In this document: one piece after another, positions 40,896-48,232 of the stretch | How the letters are laid out: every line of letters begins with the position of its first letter | How positions within the stretch are numbered: the first letter of the stretch is position 1 | Assembly: GCF_036099295.1 (NCBI RefSeq) | Contig: NZ_CP107976.1 | Span: 7,068,001 to 7,132,000, forward strand | DNA length: 64,000 bases | Direction of reading: 5' to 3' | Source: Streptomyces sp. NBC_00358 | GTDB lineage: Bacteria > Actinomycetota > Actinomycetes > Streptomycetales > Streptomycetaceae | Notes under the pieces: generated by a model | Database searches by the model: none | Seen by the model: only the letters and a program-made list of their open reading frames with translations | Told to the model about the DNA's origin: nothing | Made by a program: the position numbers and the translations under genes

Positions 40896-42494
40896 GTGAT
40901 CTCCGCCTCCGGTATCGAGCTGCGCGCCGGCGCCCGAATCCTCATCGAGTCCGCGACCTTCCGCATCACGAAGGGCGACCGCATCGGTCTGGTCGGCCGC
41001 AACGGCGCGGGCAAGACGACCCTCACCAAGATCCTGGCGGGCGAAGGCCAGCCCGCCGCGGGAACCGTCGCCCGCTCCGGCGAGGTCGGCTACCTGCCGC
41101 AGGACCCGCGTACCGGCGACCTCGACGTCCTCGCCCGCGACCGCGTCCTGTCCGCCCGCGGCCTGGACGTCCTGATCCGCAAGATGCGCGAGAACGAACA
41201 GCGCATCGCCAACGGCTCGGGCGCCACCCGCGAGAAGGCCATGCGGCAGTACGAGCGCCAGGAGACCGAGTTCCTCACCAAGGGCGGGTACTCCGCCGAG
41301 GCCGAGGCCGCCACCATCGCCGCCGCGCTCAACCTGCCCGACCGCGTGCTCGGCCAGCCCCTGCACACGCTCTCCGGCGGTCAGCGCCGCCGTATCGAGC
41401 TGGCCCGCATCCTCTTCTCGGACGCCGACACCCTGCTGCTCGACGAGCCGACGAACCACCTCGACGCCGACTCGATCGTCTGGCTGCGGGACTACCTGAA
41501 GACCTACCGCGGCGGCTTCATCGTCATCTCGCACGATGTCGACCTCGTCGAGACGGTCGTCAACAAGGTGTTCTACCTGGACGCCAACCGCGCGCAGATC
41601 GACGTCTACAACATGGGCTGGCGGCTGTACCAGCAGCAGCGCGAGGCCGACGAGAAGCGCCGCAAGCGCGAGCGCCAGAACGCCGAGAAGAAGGCCGCCG
41701 CGCTGAACTCGCAGGCCGACAAGATGCGCGCCAAGGCCACCAAGACGGTGGCCGCGCAGAACATGGCCAAGCGCGCCGACAAGCTGCTCGCCGGCCTGGA
41801 GGCGGTCCGCGTCTCCGACAAGGTCGCCAAGCTGCGCTTCCCGGAGCCCGCGCCCTGCGGCAGGACCCCGCTCATGGCCGAGGGCCTGTCGAAGTCGTAC
41901 GGCTCCCTGGAGATCTTCACCGATGTCGACCTGGCCATCGACAAGGGCTCCCGCGTCGTCATCCTCGGCCTGAACGGCGCCGGCAAGACGACCCTCCTGC
42001 GCCTGCTCGGCGGCGCCGAGAAGCCCGACACCGGCGAGGTCATCGAGGGCCACGGCCTCAAGCTCGGCTACTACGCCCAGGAGCACGAGACCCTCGACCC
42101 CGAGCGCACGGTCCTGGAGAACATGCGCTCCGCCGCGCCCGACCTGGACCTGGTCGAGGTCCGCAAGACGCTCGGCTCGTTCCTGTTCTCCGGGGACGAC
42201 GTCGACAAGCCGGCCGGCGTGCTGTCCGGCGGCGAGAAGACCCGGCTCGCGCTCGCGACCCTCGTCGTCTCGTCCGCGAACGTGCTGCTGCTCGACGAGC
42301 CGACGAACAACCTCGACCCGGCCAGCCGCGAGGAGATCCTCGGCGCGCTGCGCACCTACAAGGGCGCCGTCGTCCTCGTCACTCACGACGAGGGCGCCGT
42401 CCAGGCGCTCCAGCCGGAGCGGATCATCCTGCTGCCGGACGGCGTCGAGGACCTGTGGGGCTCCGACTACGCCGACCTGGTGGCCCTCGCCTGA
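40896..42494 (+). CDS. ABC-F family ATPase
   Basis: A 532-residue soluble protein with two ABC ATPase domains and no membrane part, as in EttA/Uup/Vga-type factors that act on the ribosome. Domain 1: Walker A GRNGAGKTT, signature LSGGQRRR, Walker B LLLDEPTNHLDADS. The linker (about residues 240-310) is highly charged and helical (EADEKRRKRERQNAEKKAAALNSQ). Domain 2: GLNGAGKTT, LSGGEKTR, LLLDEPTNNLDPAS. The start is a GTG (40896) with GGAG nine bases upstream, found by homology (MISASGIELRAGARIL). The role could be translation rescue or antibiotic target protection. Confidence 0.93.
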   Translation: MISASGIELRAGARILIESATFRITKGDRIGLVGRNGAGKTTLTKILAGEGQPAAGTVARSGEVGYLPQDPRTGDLDVLARDRVLSARGLDVLIRKMRENEQRIANGSGATREKAMRQYERQETEFLTKGGYSAEAEAATIAAALNLPDRVLGQPLHTLSGGQRRRIELARILFSDADTLLLDEPTNHLDADSIVWLRDYLKTYRGGFIVISHDVDLVETVVNKVFYLDANRAQIDVYNMGWRLYQQQREADEKRRKRERQNAEKKAAALNSQADKMRAKATKTVAAQNMAKRADKLLAGLEAVRVSDKVAKLRFPEPAPCGRTPLMAEGLSKSYGSLEIFTDVDLAIDKGSRVVILGLNGAGKTTLLRLLGGAEKPDTGEVIEGHGLKLGYYAQEHETLDPERTVLENMRSAAPDLDLVEVRKTLGSFLFSGDDVDKPAGVLSGGEKTRLALATLVVSSANVLLLDEPTNNLDPASREEILGALRTYKGAVVLVTHDEGAVQALQPERIILLPDGVEDLWGSDYADLVALA

Positions 42495-42531
42495 CCCGTG
42501 CGCGGCCTCCGGCAGGGGGCCGGCACCACGT

Positions 42532-42599
42532 GATCGAATGACTGATCCACTGCGTATGGATCATTCGGCCGATCCGTGATCCATCATCTGTGTGAGATC
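42532..42599. promoter_or_regulatory. cluster of six GATC sites upstream of gbn
   Basis: GATC occurs at 42532, 42544, 42559, 42571, 42578 and 42596, and again at 42826. Base composition would predict well under one per 68 bases here. Gbn-type proteins are known to bind GATC-centred motifs, so the cluster is a likely autoregulatory binding region. Part of it also forms an imperfect palindrome (GAATGAC...GATCATTC). Confidence 0.65.
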
Positions 42600-42633
42600 T
42601 CCTCGTACCGAGGTGTGTCCTACATCGATTTCG

Positions 42634-42666
42634 CGGCCGAGTCCTTTGTTCCCAAGGGCTCGGCCG
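42634..42666 (+). terminator. strong hairpin in the gbn leader region
   Basis: CGGCCGAG/CTCGGCCG extended by CCTT/AAGG through one G-T pair gives a 13-bp stem and 7-base loop, followed by TCTTGTGT. It may terminate ABC-F transcription, or lie in the gbn 5' leader as an attenuator. It is 202 bases before the gbn start. Confidence 0.6.
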
Positions 42667-42867
42667 TCTTGTGTCGCTGACCAGGCACTTCGCGGCCCAA
42701 CCCGTTCGGCTGTACGGGCGGCGCCAGCCGGAACCGTTGATTCCACTCGTGGGGACGGGCTCCTGTCGTCAAAACCGTGTCTTACGGACCTTGCCGAATG
42801 GGTGGCCATGACGCCCGAAAGGGGTGATCATGAGAGTCCAGAGCGCACTTCCCATGAGGAGGACCGG

Positions 42868-43089
42868 GTGGCCGAGACTCTGAAGAAGGGCAGCCGGGTT
42901 ACCGGCGCCGCGCGCGACAAGCTCGCGGCAGACCTGAAGAAGAAGTACGACTCCGGTGCGAGCATCCGAGCGCTGGCCGAAGAGACCGGCCGTTCGTATG
43001 GCTTCGTGCACCGGATGCTCAGTGAGTCGGGTGTCACGCTCCGAGGGCGTGGCGGAGCGACGCGGGGCAAGAAGGCCGCCTCGGCCTGA
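42868..43089 (+). CDS. gbn: Gbn-like GATC-binding nucleoid-associated protein
   Basis: A 73-residue basic protein made of little more than one helix-turn-helix (KKKYDSGASIRALAEETGRSYGFVHRMLSESG) between a basic N-terminus (ETLKKGSRVTGAARDKLAADL) and a GRGGATRGKKAAS tail. Size and sequence match what I remember of Gbn (SCO1839) of S. coelicolor, a small nucleoid protein that binds GATC motifs and affects development. The GTG at 42868 has an ideal GAGGAGG ribosome site, so the upstream in-frame extension is not used. The upstream GATC cluster suggests it binds its own control region. Confidence 0.88.
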   Translation: MAETLKKGSRVTGAARDKLAADLKKKYDSGASIRALAEETGRSYGFVHRMLSESGVTLRGRGGATRGKKAASA

Positions 43090-43116
43090 GGCCGGGCGTC
43101 CCCATCGGCTTCGGTG

Positions 43117-43156
43117 GTGACCACCCGGTCGGTCGGGTGACCGACCGGGTGGTTAC
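43117..43156. terminator. very strong hairpin after gbn
   Basis: ACCACCCGGTCGGTC and its exact complement flank a 4-base loop (43120-43153). The stem extends to 18 bp with one G-T pair (43117-43156). It is symmetrical and could terminate gbn or act as a protein-binding operator for the next gene, whose start is about 80 bases away. Confidence 0.7.
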
Positions 43157-43234
43157 TGTGCAGTCACTTAGGTGCGTTCCTCGTGTCTTCGCGGGGTGCG
43201 CAGCTGATCCGACCGCACCCATCGGAGGCACCCC

Positions 43235-44038
43235 ATGGCTTCGCTCGACAAGGATCTCGACCCGGTACTCGACAAGGACGGCGTACGGCTCACCGTCGAC
43301 GGCGCGATCGCCACGGTGTCGCTGACCAATCCGGCCAAGCGCAACGCCCAGAGTCCTGCTCTCTGGCGGGCCTTGACGCAGGCCGGCCGGTCACTGCCGG
43401 GCTCCGTCCGGGTGGTCGTCCTGCGGGCCGAGGGCCAGTCCTTCTCCGCGGGGCTCGACCGGAAGGCGTTCACGCCCGAGGGCTTCGACGGGGAACCGTC
43501 GTTCATCGACCTCGCGCGGGGCTCCGACGCCGAGCTCGACGCGACCATCGCCGAGTACCAGGAGGCGTTCACCTGGTGGCGGCGCAGCGACCTCGTGTCC
43601 ATCGCCGCCGTACAGGGGCACGCCATCGGTGCGGGGTTCCAGCTCGCACTCGCCTGTGACCTGCGCGTCGTCGCCGACGACGTGCAGTTCGCCATGCGCG
43701 AGACCAGCCTCGGCCTCGTGCCCGACCTCACGGGGACGCACCCGCTGGTCAGTCTCGTGGGATACGCCCGTGCGCTCGAGATCTGCGCCACGGGCCGCTT
43801 CGTCCTGGCCGAGGAGGCCGAGCGCACCGGGCTCGCCAACCTCGCCGTGCCCGCCGAGCAGCTCGACGCCGCCGTGCTCGACCTGACCGCGGCGCTGCTG
43901 GCCGCTCCGCGGGATGCCGTGATCGAGACGAAGGCGTTGCTGCGCGGGGCGCAGGAGCGGTCGTACGAGGAGCAGCGCACCGCCGAGCGGGCCTCCCAGG
44001 CTCGTCGGCTCCGCGACCTCGCGGGCGTGGGCGAGTAG
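43235..44038 (+). CDS. enoyl-CoA hydratase/isomerase (crotonase) family protein
   Basis: A 267-residue crotonase-fold protein. The oxyanion-hole motifs are RAEGQSFSAGLDRKAF and AAVQGHAIGAGFQLALACDLRVVA, with DDVQFAMRETSLGLVPDLTGT after them. At the two positions where hydratases carry catalytic Glu residues this protein has Gln (GFQLA) and Asp (VPDLTG), so it may be an isomerase or hydrolase rather than a classical enoyl-CoA hydratase. ATG start with GGAGGCACC upstream. It follows gbn after a strong hairpin and appears monocistronic. Confidence 0.85.
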   Translation: MASLDKDLDPVLDKDGVRLTVDGAIATVSLTNPAKRNAQSPALWRALTQAGRSLPGSVRVVVLRAEGQSFSAGLDRKAFTPEGFDGEPSFIDLARGSDAELDATIAEYQEAFTWWRRSDLVSIAAVQGHAIGAGFQLALACDLRVVADDVQFAMRETSLGLVPDLTGTHPLVSLVGYARALEICATGRFVLAEEAERTGLANLAVPAEQLDAAVLDLTAALLAAPRDAVIETKALLRGAQERSYEEQRTAERASQARRLRDLAGVGE

Positions 44039-44204
44039 CTCCCTCCGATCCGGGGCCGTCCGCGGCGGAGCACCGCCGTGAGGACGGGGCGTCCCGCTGC
44101 GCGGGTTGAGTTGCCGGGCGCGGGCGCCCCTCGTCGGCTGCACGGGGCCGCGTTCTCCGGAGCCGGGGCTCCCGGCGTACGGCGGTCGTGGGCGGGGGCC
44201 CGGT

Positions 44205-45344
44205 TCAGTGCGGCCCCGGATGGGCGCGCCGGGTCACCGCCGTCACCAGTACCGCCACGGACGGGGTGTCCCGGGCTGCCCCGGTGATCGCGGTTCTGGC
44301 CGCCCGCGCCACGTCCGCCGCCCGCTCGTCCCCGGAGACCTCCAACTCGACCCGGATGTGGCGGCGCGGCAGGGCCGGGTCCGTGGCCGGCGTGCTCTCG
44401 ACGTGGACCGGTCGGCCCAGCACGTCCGTCAGACGGGTGACACCCGGGACCGCCAGCGCGGCCGCCGCGATCCGAGCCTCCTCGGGATCCTTCGGCACGG
44501 CGGCCGCCCGCCCGCCGCCGCCCGCCTCCCCACTCGCCCCCACCCCGGCCCCGCCCGTCCCGCTTCCGCCCGCTCCGGCCGTGCCCGTCCGGGCCGCGCC
44601 CTCTCCGGTCCCGCCCGTCCCGGCCCCGCCCGCGGCGGCGTCGGCCGCTCCGGTTCCGTCCGTCTGGCCGTTGCCCGTGTCGGCCTCGCCCGCTCCCGTT
44701 CCGGCCGTCCGTCCGGCGGCCGCTCCGGTGCCTGCTGCCTCGGTTCGGGGCGTCCGGTCGTTGGTTTTTTCGGTGTCGGCCGCCCGGGTGTCGGCCGCCC
44801 GGGTGTCCGTCGGTCCGGTTCCGGCGCGCCCGGCGTGGGGGGCCGGCCCTGTTCCGGGGCGTTGCGAACCGGCGGCCGCCGGGATCGCCGTGGGTGTCCC
44901 CGGTACGCCGGTAGGCGGGTGGGGCGCGTCCGCCTCCAGCAGGTCCGTCACCCGTAGGTCCACCTCGCTGACGTCGAGGCCCAGGAGCCGCGTCGCGGCG
45001 GACACCACGGTCAGGCGCAGCCGGGCCGCGACGGCGGGGAGGGGTTCGGCGCCCGGGGCCGTGGGATCCGCCGAGGCTGCGAACTCCGCGGTGACGCGCA
45101 GCGGACCGGGCGGCAGGGCGCTGGGCGGCGGCGGTACGGGCGAGGTGCCGGCCCCCTGCGGATCGGCCGACGCGATCCGCAGCGACCCGAGCCGCACCCC
45201 CGCCACGACCGCGGTCTCACGCCGCAGCACCGACTCGGCCGCCTCCTCCGTGATCCACGTGCCGTCGAGCGCGAGCCCCAGCGGCAGGAGCCTGCCGAGC
45301 CCGAGCTGATGCCGTACCACTTGCGTCCACCGGTCCGCCGTCAT
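44205..45344 (-). CDS. low-complexity protein divergent from the Asp23 operon
   Basis: A 379-residue protein I do not recognise by function. Residues 1 to about 135 form a folded part (MTADRWTQVVRHQLGLGRLLPLG, VTDLLEADAPHPP). About 140-280 is a Gly/Ala/Thr-rich linker with RAADT repeats. The last 90 residues (VPGVTRLTDVLGRPVHVESTP, RRHIRVELEVSGDERAADVARAARTAITGAARD) resemble the alternating strand-helix pattern of Asp23-type domains, including the VTAVTRR end. The ATG at 45344 is favoured. Divergent placement 87 bases from the Asp23 operon suggests a related envelope role, which is inference. Confidence 0.7.
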   Translation of the reverse strand: MTADRWTQVVRHQLGLGRLLPLGLALDGTWITEEAAESVLRRETAVVAGVRLGSLRIASADPQGAGTSPVPPPPSALPPGPLRVTAEFAASADPTAPGAEPLPAVAARLRLTVVSAATRLLGLDVSEVDLRVTDLLEADAPHPPTGVPGTPTAIPAAAGSQRPGTGPAPHAGRAGTGPTDTRAADTRAADTEKTNDRTPRTEAAGTGAAAGRTAGTGAGEADTGNGQTDGTGAADAAAGGAGTGGTGEGAARTGTAGAGGSGTGGAGVGASGEAGGGGRAAAVPKDPEEARIAAAALAVPGVTRLTDVLGRPVHVESTPATDPALPRRHIRVELEVSGDERAADVARAARTAITGAARDTPSVAVLVTAVTRRAHPGPH

Positions 45345-45431
45345 TGCTCCAGCGTGCCCCATCCACGGCGCGCGACCGCGCGACCCGACCTACTGTGAGC
45401 AGAGGAGGACGACCGAAAGGGACGTACGGCG

Positions 45432-45914
45432 ATGACCGACATGACCGAGCGGAACCGGACGGACAGCCCCGACCTCGAGAAGGAGGGCCAGCAGACCCGT
45501 AAGCCCACCAGGCGCGGCGGTGGAGATCCCGCCACGCGGGGACGGACCACGATCGCCGACGGAGTCGTGGAGAAGATCGCCGGGCTCGCCGCCCGTGACG
45601 TAGTCGGTGTCCACACGATGGGCAGCGGGCTGAGCCGGACCTTCGGAGCGGTACGCGACCGGGTGCCGGGCGGGTCCAAGTCCGTGACCCGGGGTGTGAA
45701 GGCCGAGGTCGGCGAGCTGCAGACGGCGCTCGACCTGGAGATCGTCGTCGACTACGGCGTCTCGATCGCCGACGTGGCGCGGGATGTGCGCGAGAACGTC
45801 GTCGCGGCCGTCGAGCGCATGACAGGCCTCGAAGTGGTGGAAGTCAACATCGCGGTGAGTGATGTGAAGCTTCCCGAGGAAGAAGACGAGGAGCCGGAGA
45901 CGCGGCTCCAGTGA
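45432..45914 (+). CDS. Asp23/Gls24-family envelope stress protein
   Basis: A 160-residue cytoplasmic protein. A charged disordered N-terminus (ERNRTDSPDLEKEGQQTRKPTRRGG) leads to the Asp23 domain: RTTIADGVVEKIAGLAARDVVGVHTMGSGLSRTFGAV, ALDLEIVVDYGVSIADVARDVRENVVAAVERMTGLEVVEVNIAVSDVKLP. The acidic tail EEEDEEPE closes it. In Gram-positive bacteria these proteins coat the membrane through AmaP and respond to alkaline or cell-wall stress. It opens an operon that ends with an AmaP-like membrane protein. ATG start with GAAAGGGACG upstream. Confidence 0.93.
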   Translation: MTDMTERNRTDSPDLEKEGQQTRKPTRRGGGDPATRGRTTIADGVVEKIAGLAARDVVGVHTMGSGLSRTFGAVRDRVPGGSKSVTRGVKAEVGELQTALDLEIVVDYGVSIADVARDVRENVVAAVERMTGLEVVEVNIAVSDVKLPEEEDEEPETRLQ

Positions 45915-45998
45915 CCAAGGGGCCACCGGAACGCCCTGGAAACCCCGGCAACCGCACCATGAGTGATCACGCGGCCACCGACTGCTGAGGAGCGCATC

Positions 45999-46184
45999 AT
46001 GAGCTTGGCCGTGATCGGCATGATCGCCGGAATGGCGCTGGCCTTCGCCGGGTACTTCGGCGGTTTCGGCGCCTTCCTCCTGGTGGCGGCCCTGGGCGCC
46101 GTCGGGTTCGTCGTAGGACGGCTCCTGGAGGGGGACCTGGACATCGGCGACTTCTTCCGCGCCCGTGACGACCGGCGGCGGTGA
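45999..46184 (+). CDS. small membrane protein of the Asp23 operon
   Basis: A 61-residue protein with two hydrophobic helices (AVIGMIAGMALAFAGYFGGFGAFLLVAALGAVGFVVGRLL) and a charged C-terminal tail (EGDLDIGDFFRARDDRRR). It looks like the small DUF2273-type membrane proteins that accompany Asp23 genes. The ATG at 45999 has a GAGGAG ribosome site; an in-frame upstream GTG is not needed. It is separated by only three bases from the next gene. Confidence 0.85.
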   Translation: MSLAVIGMIAGMALAFAGYFGGFGAFLLVAALGAVGFVVGRLLEGDLDIGDFFRARDDRRR

Positions 46185-46187
46185 CGC

Positions 46188-46610
46188 GTGCCAGGTCATG
46201 TGGACCGGCTCGGTGAGAGTCGGCCGGGCCTCGCGACGGTCGAGGCCCCCGAGCGGGGCGCGACCCGGATCGCCGACCGTGTCGTCGCGAAGATCGCGTC
46301 CCAGGCGGCGCGTGAGGCGCTTCCCCCGCTGCCCGCCGACGCCGTGCCCCCGCACGCGACGGTCGTCGTCCGGCGGCTGGCGTCGGGCTCCGGCGGTGCG
46401 GGCGGCACACCGACGCACAGTGCCCAGGTCCGGGTCAGTCTCGAACTCGGCTACCCCTCCGACATCGGCGCACAGTGCGGTGCGGTGCGTCGTCATGTCA
46501 CCGAGCGGGTAAGGGCGTTGGCGGGAATGGAAGTGCCGGAGGTGGCCGTCCAGGTGGAGCGGCTGCACCTGGCGCACGGGCCCGGCGCGGTACAGGGGAG
46601 GACGCAATGA
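46188..46610 (+). CDS. second Asp23/Gls24-like protein
   Basis: A 140-residue divergent Asp23-family member. The domain is recognisable as ERGATRIADRVVAKIASQAAREAL near the N-terminus and SLELGYPSDIGAQCGAVRRHVTERVRALAGMEVPEVAVQVERLHLA near the C-terminus, with a Pro/Gly-rich middle loop. GTG start three bases after the previous stop; its TGA overlaps the ATG of the next gene (ATGA). The second copy may pair with the first. Confidence 0.85.
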   Translation: MPGHVDRLGESRPGLATVEAPERGATRIADRVVAKIASQAAREALPPLPADAVPPHATVVVRRLASGSGGAGGTPTHSAQVRVSLELGYPSDIGAQCGAVRRHVTERVRALAGMEVPEVAVQVERLHLAHGPGAVQGRTQ

Positions 46611-47293
46611 GCGAGCCCCAGGGCTCCGAGAACACCCGGAAGATGCCCGTACTGGAGAAGTCGGAGCAGGGGGAGGACGCGGGCGCGCTCGGGCAGTCCG
46701 CCTCCGCGGCCGCATACGAACCGCTGGACACCGTCGGCGACGAGGACGGCCGGCAGGGCCGGTTCTGGTCCGCCCGCCGTGTTCCGGCGGGCGTCCTCGC
46801 GCTCCTGCTCCTCGTCGCGGCGGGCGCCTTCCTGTACGACGTCGCGGCCGTCCGCGCGGGCCGGAACGCACTGCGCTGGCGCACCTGGCTGGCCCAGCAG
46901 CTCGCCGAACGGCCGCTCGACGACACCGCTGTCCTGGTCGGCGCCGGGATCGCGGCCGCGGTCGGACTGTGGCTGATCGTCCTGGCGGTCACGCCCGGAC
47001 TGCGGGACGTGCTGCCGATGCGGCGCACCCACGCGGACGTCCGGGCCGGACTGCACCGGGGCGCCGCCGCGATGGCGCTCCGCGACCGGGCCATGGAGGT
47101 CGCCGGTGTGCAGTCGGTCCGGGTGCGCGTGAAGCGCCGGAAGGTCGACGTGCGCGCGGTGTCGCACTTCCGGGAACTCGACGATGTGCGCGCCGACCTC
47201 GACACCACGCTCGCCGACGGCATCAAGGGACTGGGGCTGTCCCGTTCGCCCGCCCTGTCGGTGCGTGTCGCGCGTCCCGGACGGAAGGGGTGA
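46607..47293 (+). CDS. membrane protein of the Asp23 operon (DUF6286-like)
   Basis: A 228-residue protein with an acidic N-terminal tail, two transmembrane segments (VPAGVLALLLLVAAGAFLYDVAAV and AVLVGAGIAAAVGLWLIVLAVTPGL) and a C-terminal cytoplasmic domain of about 95 residues. That domain (RTHADVRAGLHRGAAAMALRDRAMEVAGVQSVRVRVKRRKVDVRAVSHF) again resembles an Asp23-type fold. I recall this as a DUF6286 membrane protein. It is translationally coupled to its neighbours on both sides. Confidence 0.82.
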   Translation: MSEPQGSENTRKMPVLEKSEQGEDAGALGQSASAAAYEPLDTVGDEDGRQGRFWSARRVPAGVLALLLLVAAGAFLYDVAAVRAGRNALRWRTWLAQQLAERPLDDTAVLVGAGIAAAVGLWLIVLAVTPGLRDVLPMRRTHADVRAGLHRGAAAMALRDRAMEVAGVQSVRVRVKRRKVDVRAVSHFRELDDVRADLDTTLADGIKGLGLSRSPALSVRVARPGRKG

Positions 47294-47877
47294 GGTCCGT
47301 GCTCCGGATCGTCAACCGTGTCCTCATCGGCTTCGTCGGGCTGGTGCTGCTCGTCCTCGGCGGCTCGGTGCTCGCCGTCGGACTCGGCGTACGGCCGCCG
47401 TCTTGGTGGATCTACGACGGGCGGCACGACGTGCTGCTGAGCACGGCCGATCGGACCAAGTGGCGGGACCAGGGCTGGTGGTGGCCCGCCGTCATCGCCG
47501 CGTTCGCGGTGCTTCTGCTGCTCGGCCTGTGGTGGCTGGTCGCCGTCGTGCGGCGCCGAAGGCTCGCCGATGTGCTCGTCGACACGGGCGACGGCGCGGG
47601 AGCGCTGCTGCGCGGGCGGGCCCTGGAGGGCGTGCTGGCCGCCGAATCGGCCCGGCTGGGCGGGGTCGACCGGGCGCACGTCCATCTGACCGGCCGCCGT
47701 ACGCTGCCCGAGGCCCGTGTACGGCTCCTGCTGGAACCCCATGTGGACCCCGGGCACGCGCTGCACCTGCTGACCGTGGAGGCGCTCGCCCACGCACGGG
47801 ACTCGGCCGGCCTCGCCGCGCTCCCCGCTGAGGTCCGCCTGCGCGGCGTCAAGCACGGCGCGGAACGCGTGAGTTGA
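47290..47877 (+). CDS. AmaP-like Asp23 membrane anchor
   Basis: A 195-residue protein with two transmembrane segments (VNRVLIGFVGLVLLVLGGSVLAVGLG and WWWPAVIAAFAVLLLLGLWWLVAVV), then a basic RRRR stop and a cytoplasmic domain. The layout matches AmaP (alkaline shock membrane anchor), which tethers Asp23 to the membrane. The GTG at 47290 overlaps the preceding TGA (GTGA). It is the last gene of the operon and is followed by hairpins. Confidence 0.85.
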   Translation: MRSVLRIVNRVLIGFVGLVLLVLGGSVLAVGLGVRPPSWWIYDGRHDVLLSTADRTKWRDQGWWWPAVIAAFAVLLLLGLWWLVAVVRRRRLADVLVDTGDGAGALLRGRALEGVLAAESARLGGVDRAHVHLTGRRTLPEARVRLLLEPHVDPGHALHLLTVEALAHARDSAGLAALPAEVRLRGVKHGAERVS

Positions 47878-47894
47878 CCGACGCGTGCCCAGCA

Positions 47895-47911
47895 GGCCCC
47901 CTGTGGGGGCC
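47895..47911 (+). terminator. terminator of the Asp23-AmaP operon
   Basis: GGCCCCC-TGT-GGGGGCC, 17 bases after the AmaP-like stop codon. Confidence 0.6.
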
Positions 47912-48033
47912 GCCCGCTTCCGGGGCACCCCGCCGGGCGTCCGGCAGCCGCATCCCGGCGAGTTCGGTGCGCAGGTCCGGCTGCACGGGGTCAACTGCCG
48001 GACGGAGCACGTGAATCGAGCGGTGCGTGCTTG

Positions 48034-48058
48034 CGGGCGGCCCTGTCGGGGCCGCCCG
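48034..48058. terminator. second hairpin in the AmaP/SDR interval
   Basis: CGGGCGGCCC pairs exactly with GGGCCGCCCG across a 5-base loop. The surrounding 355-base interval (47878-48232) between converging genes also carries several degenerate copies of TTCCGGGCGG but no gene. Confidence 0.6.
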
Positions 48059-48232
48059 TTCCCGGACGGGCCGGATGGCCTGCCGCTTCCGGGCGGGCCC
48101 CGGCAGGCGTATCCGTTTCCGGGCGGCCCCGCAGGCTTGTTCGCCTCCGGGCGGGCTTCCGCTGGGCGCGTCGGCTGCCGGGCGGGCGTCCCGGAGAGGT
48201 GACCCGCCGTGGGGCCCGCCGGCTGCCGGGGG

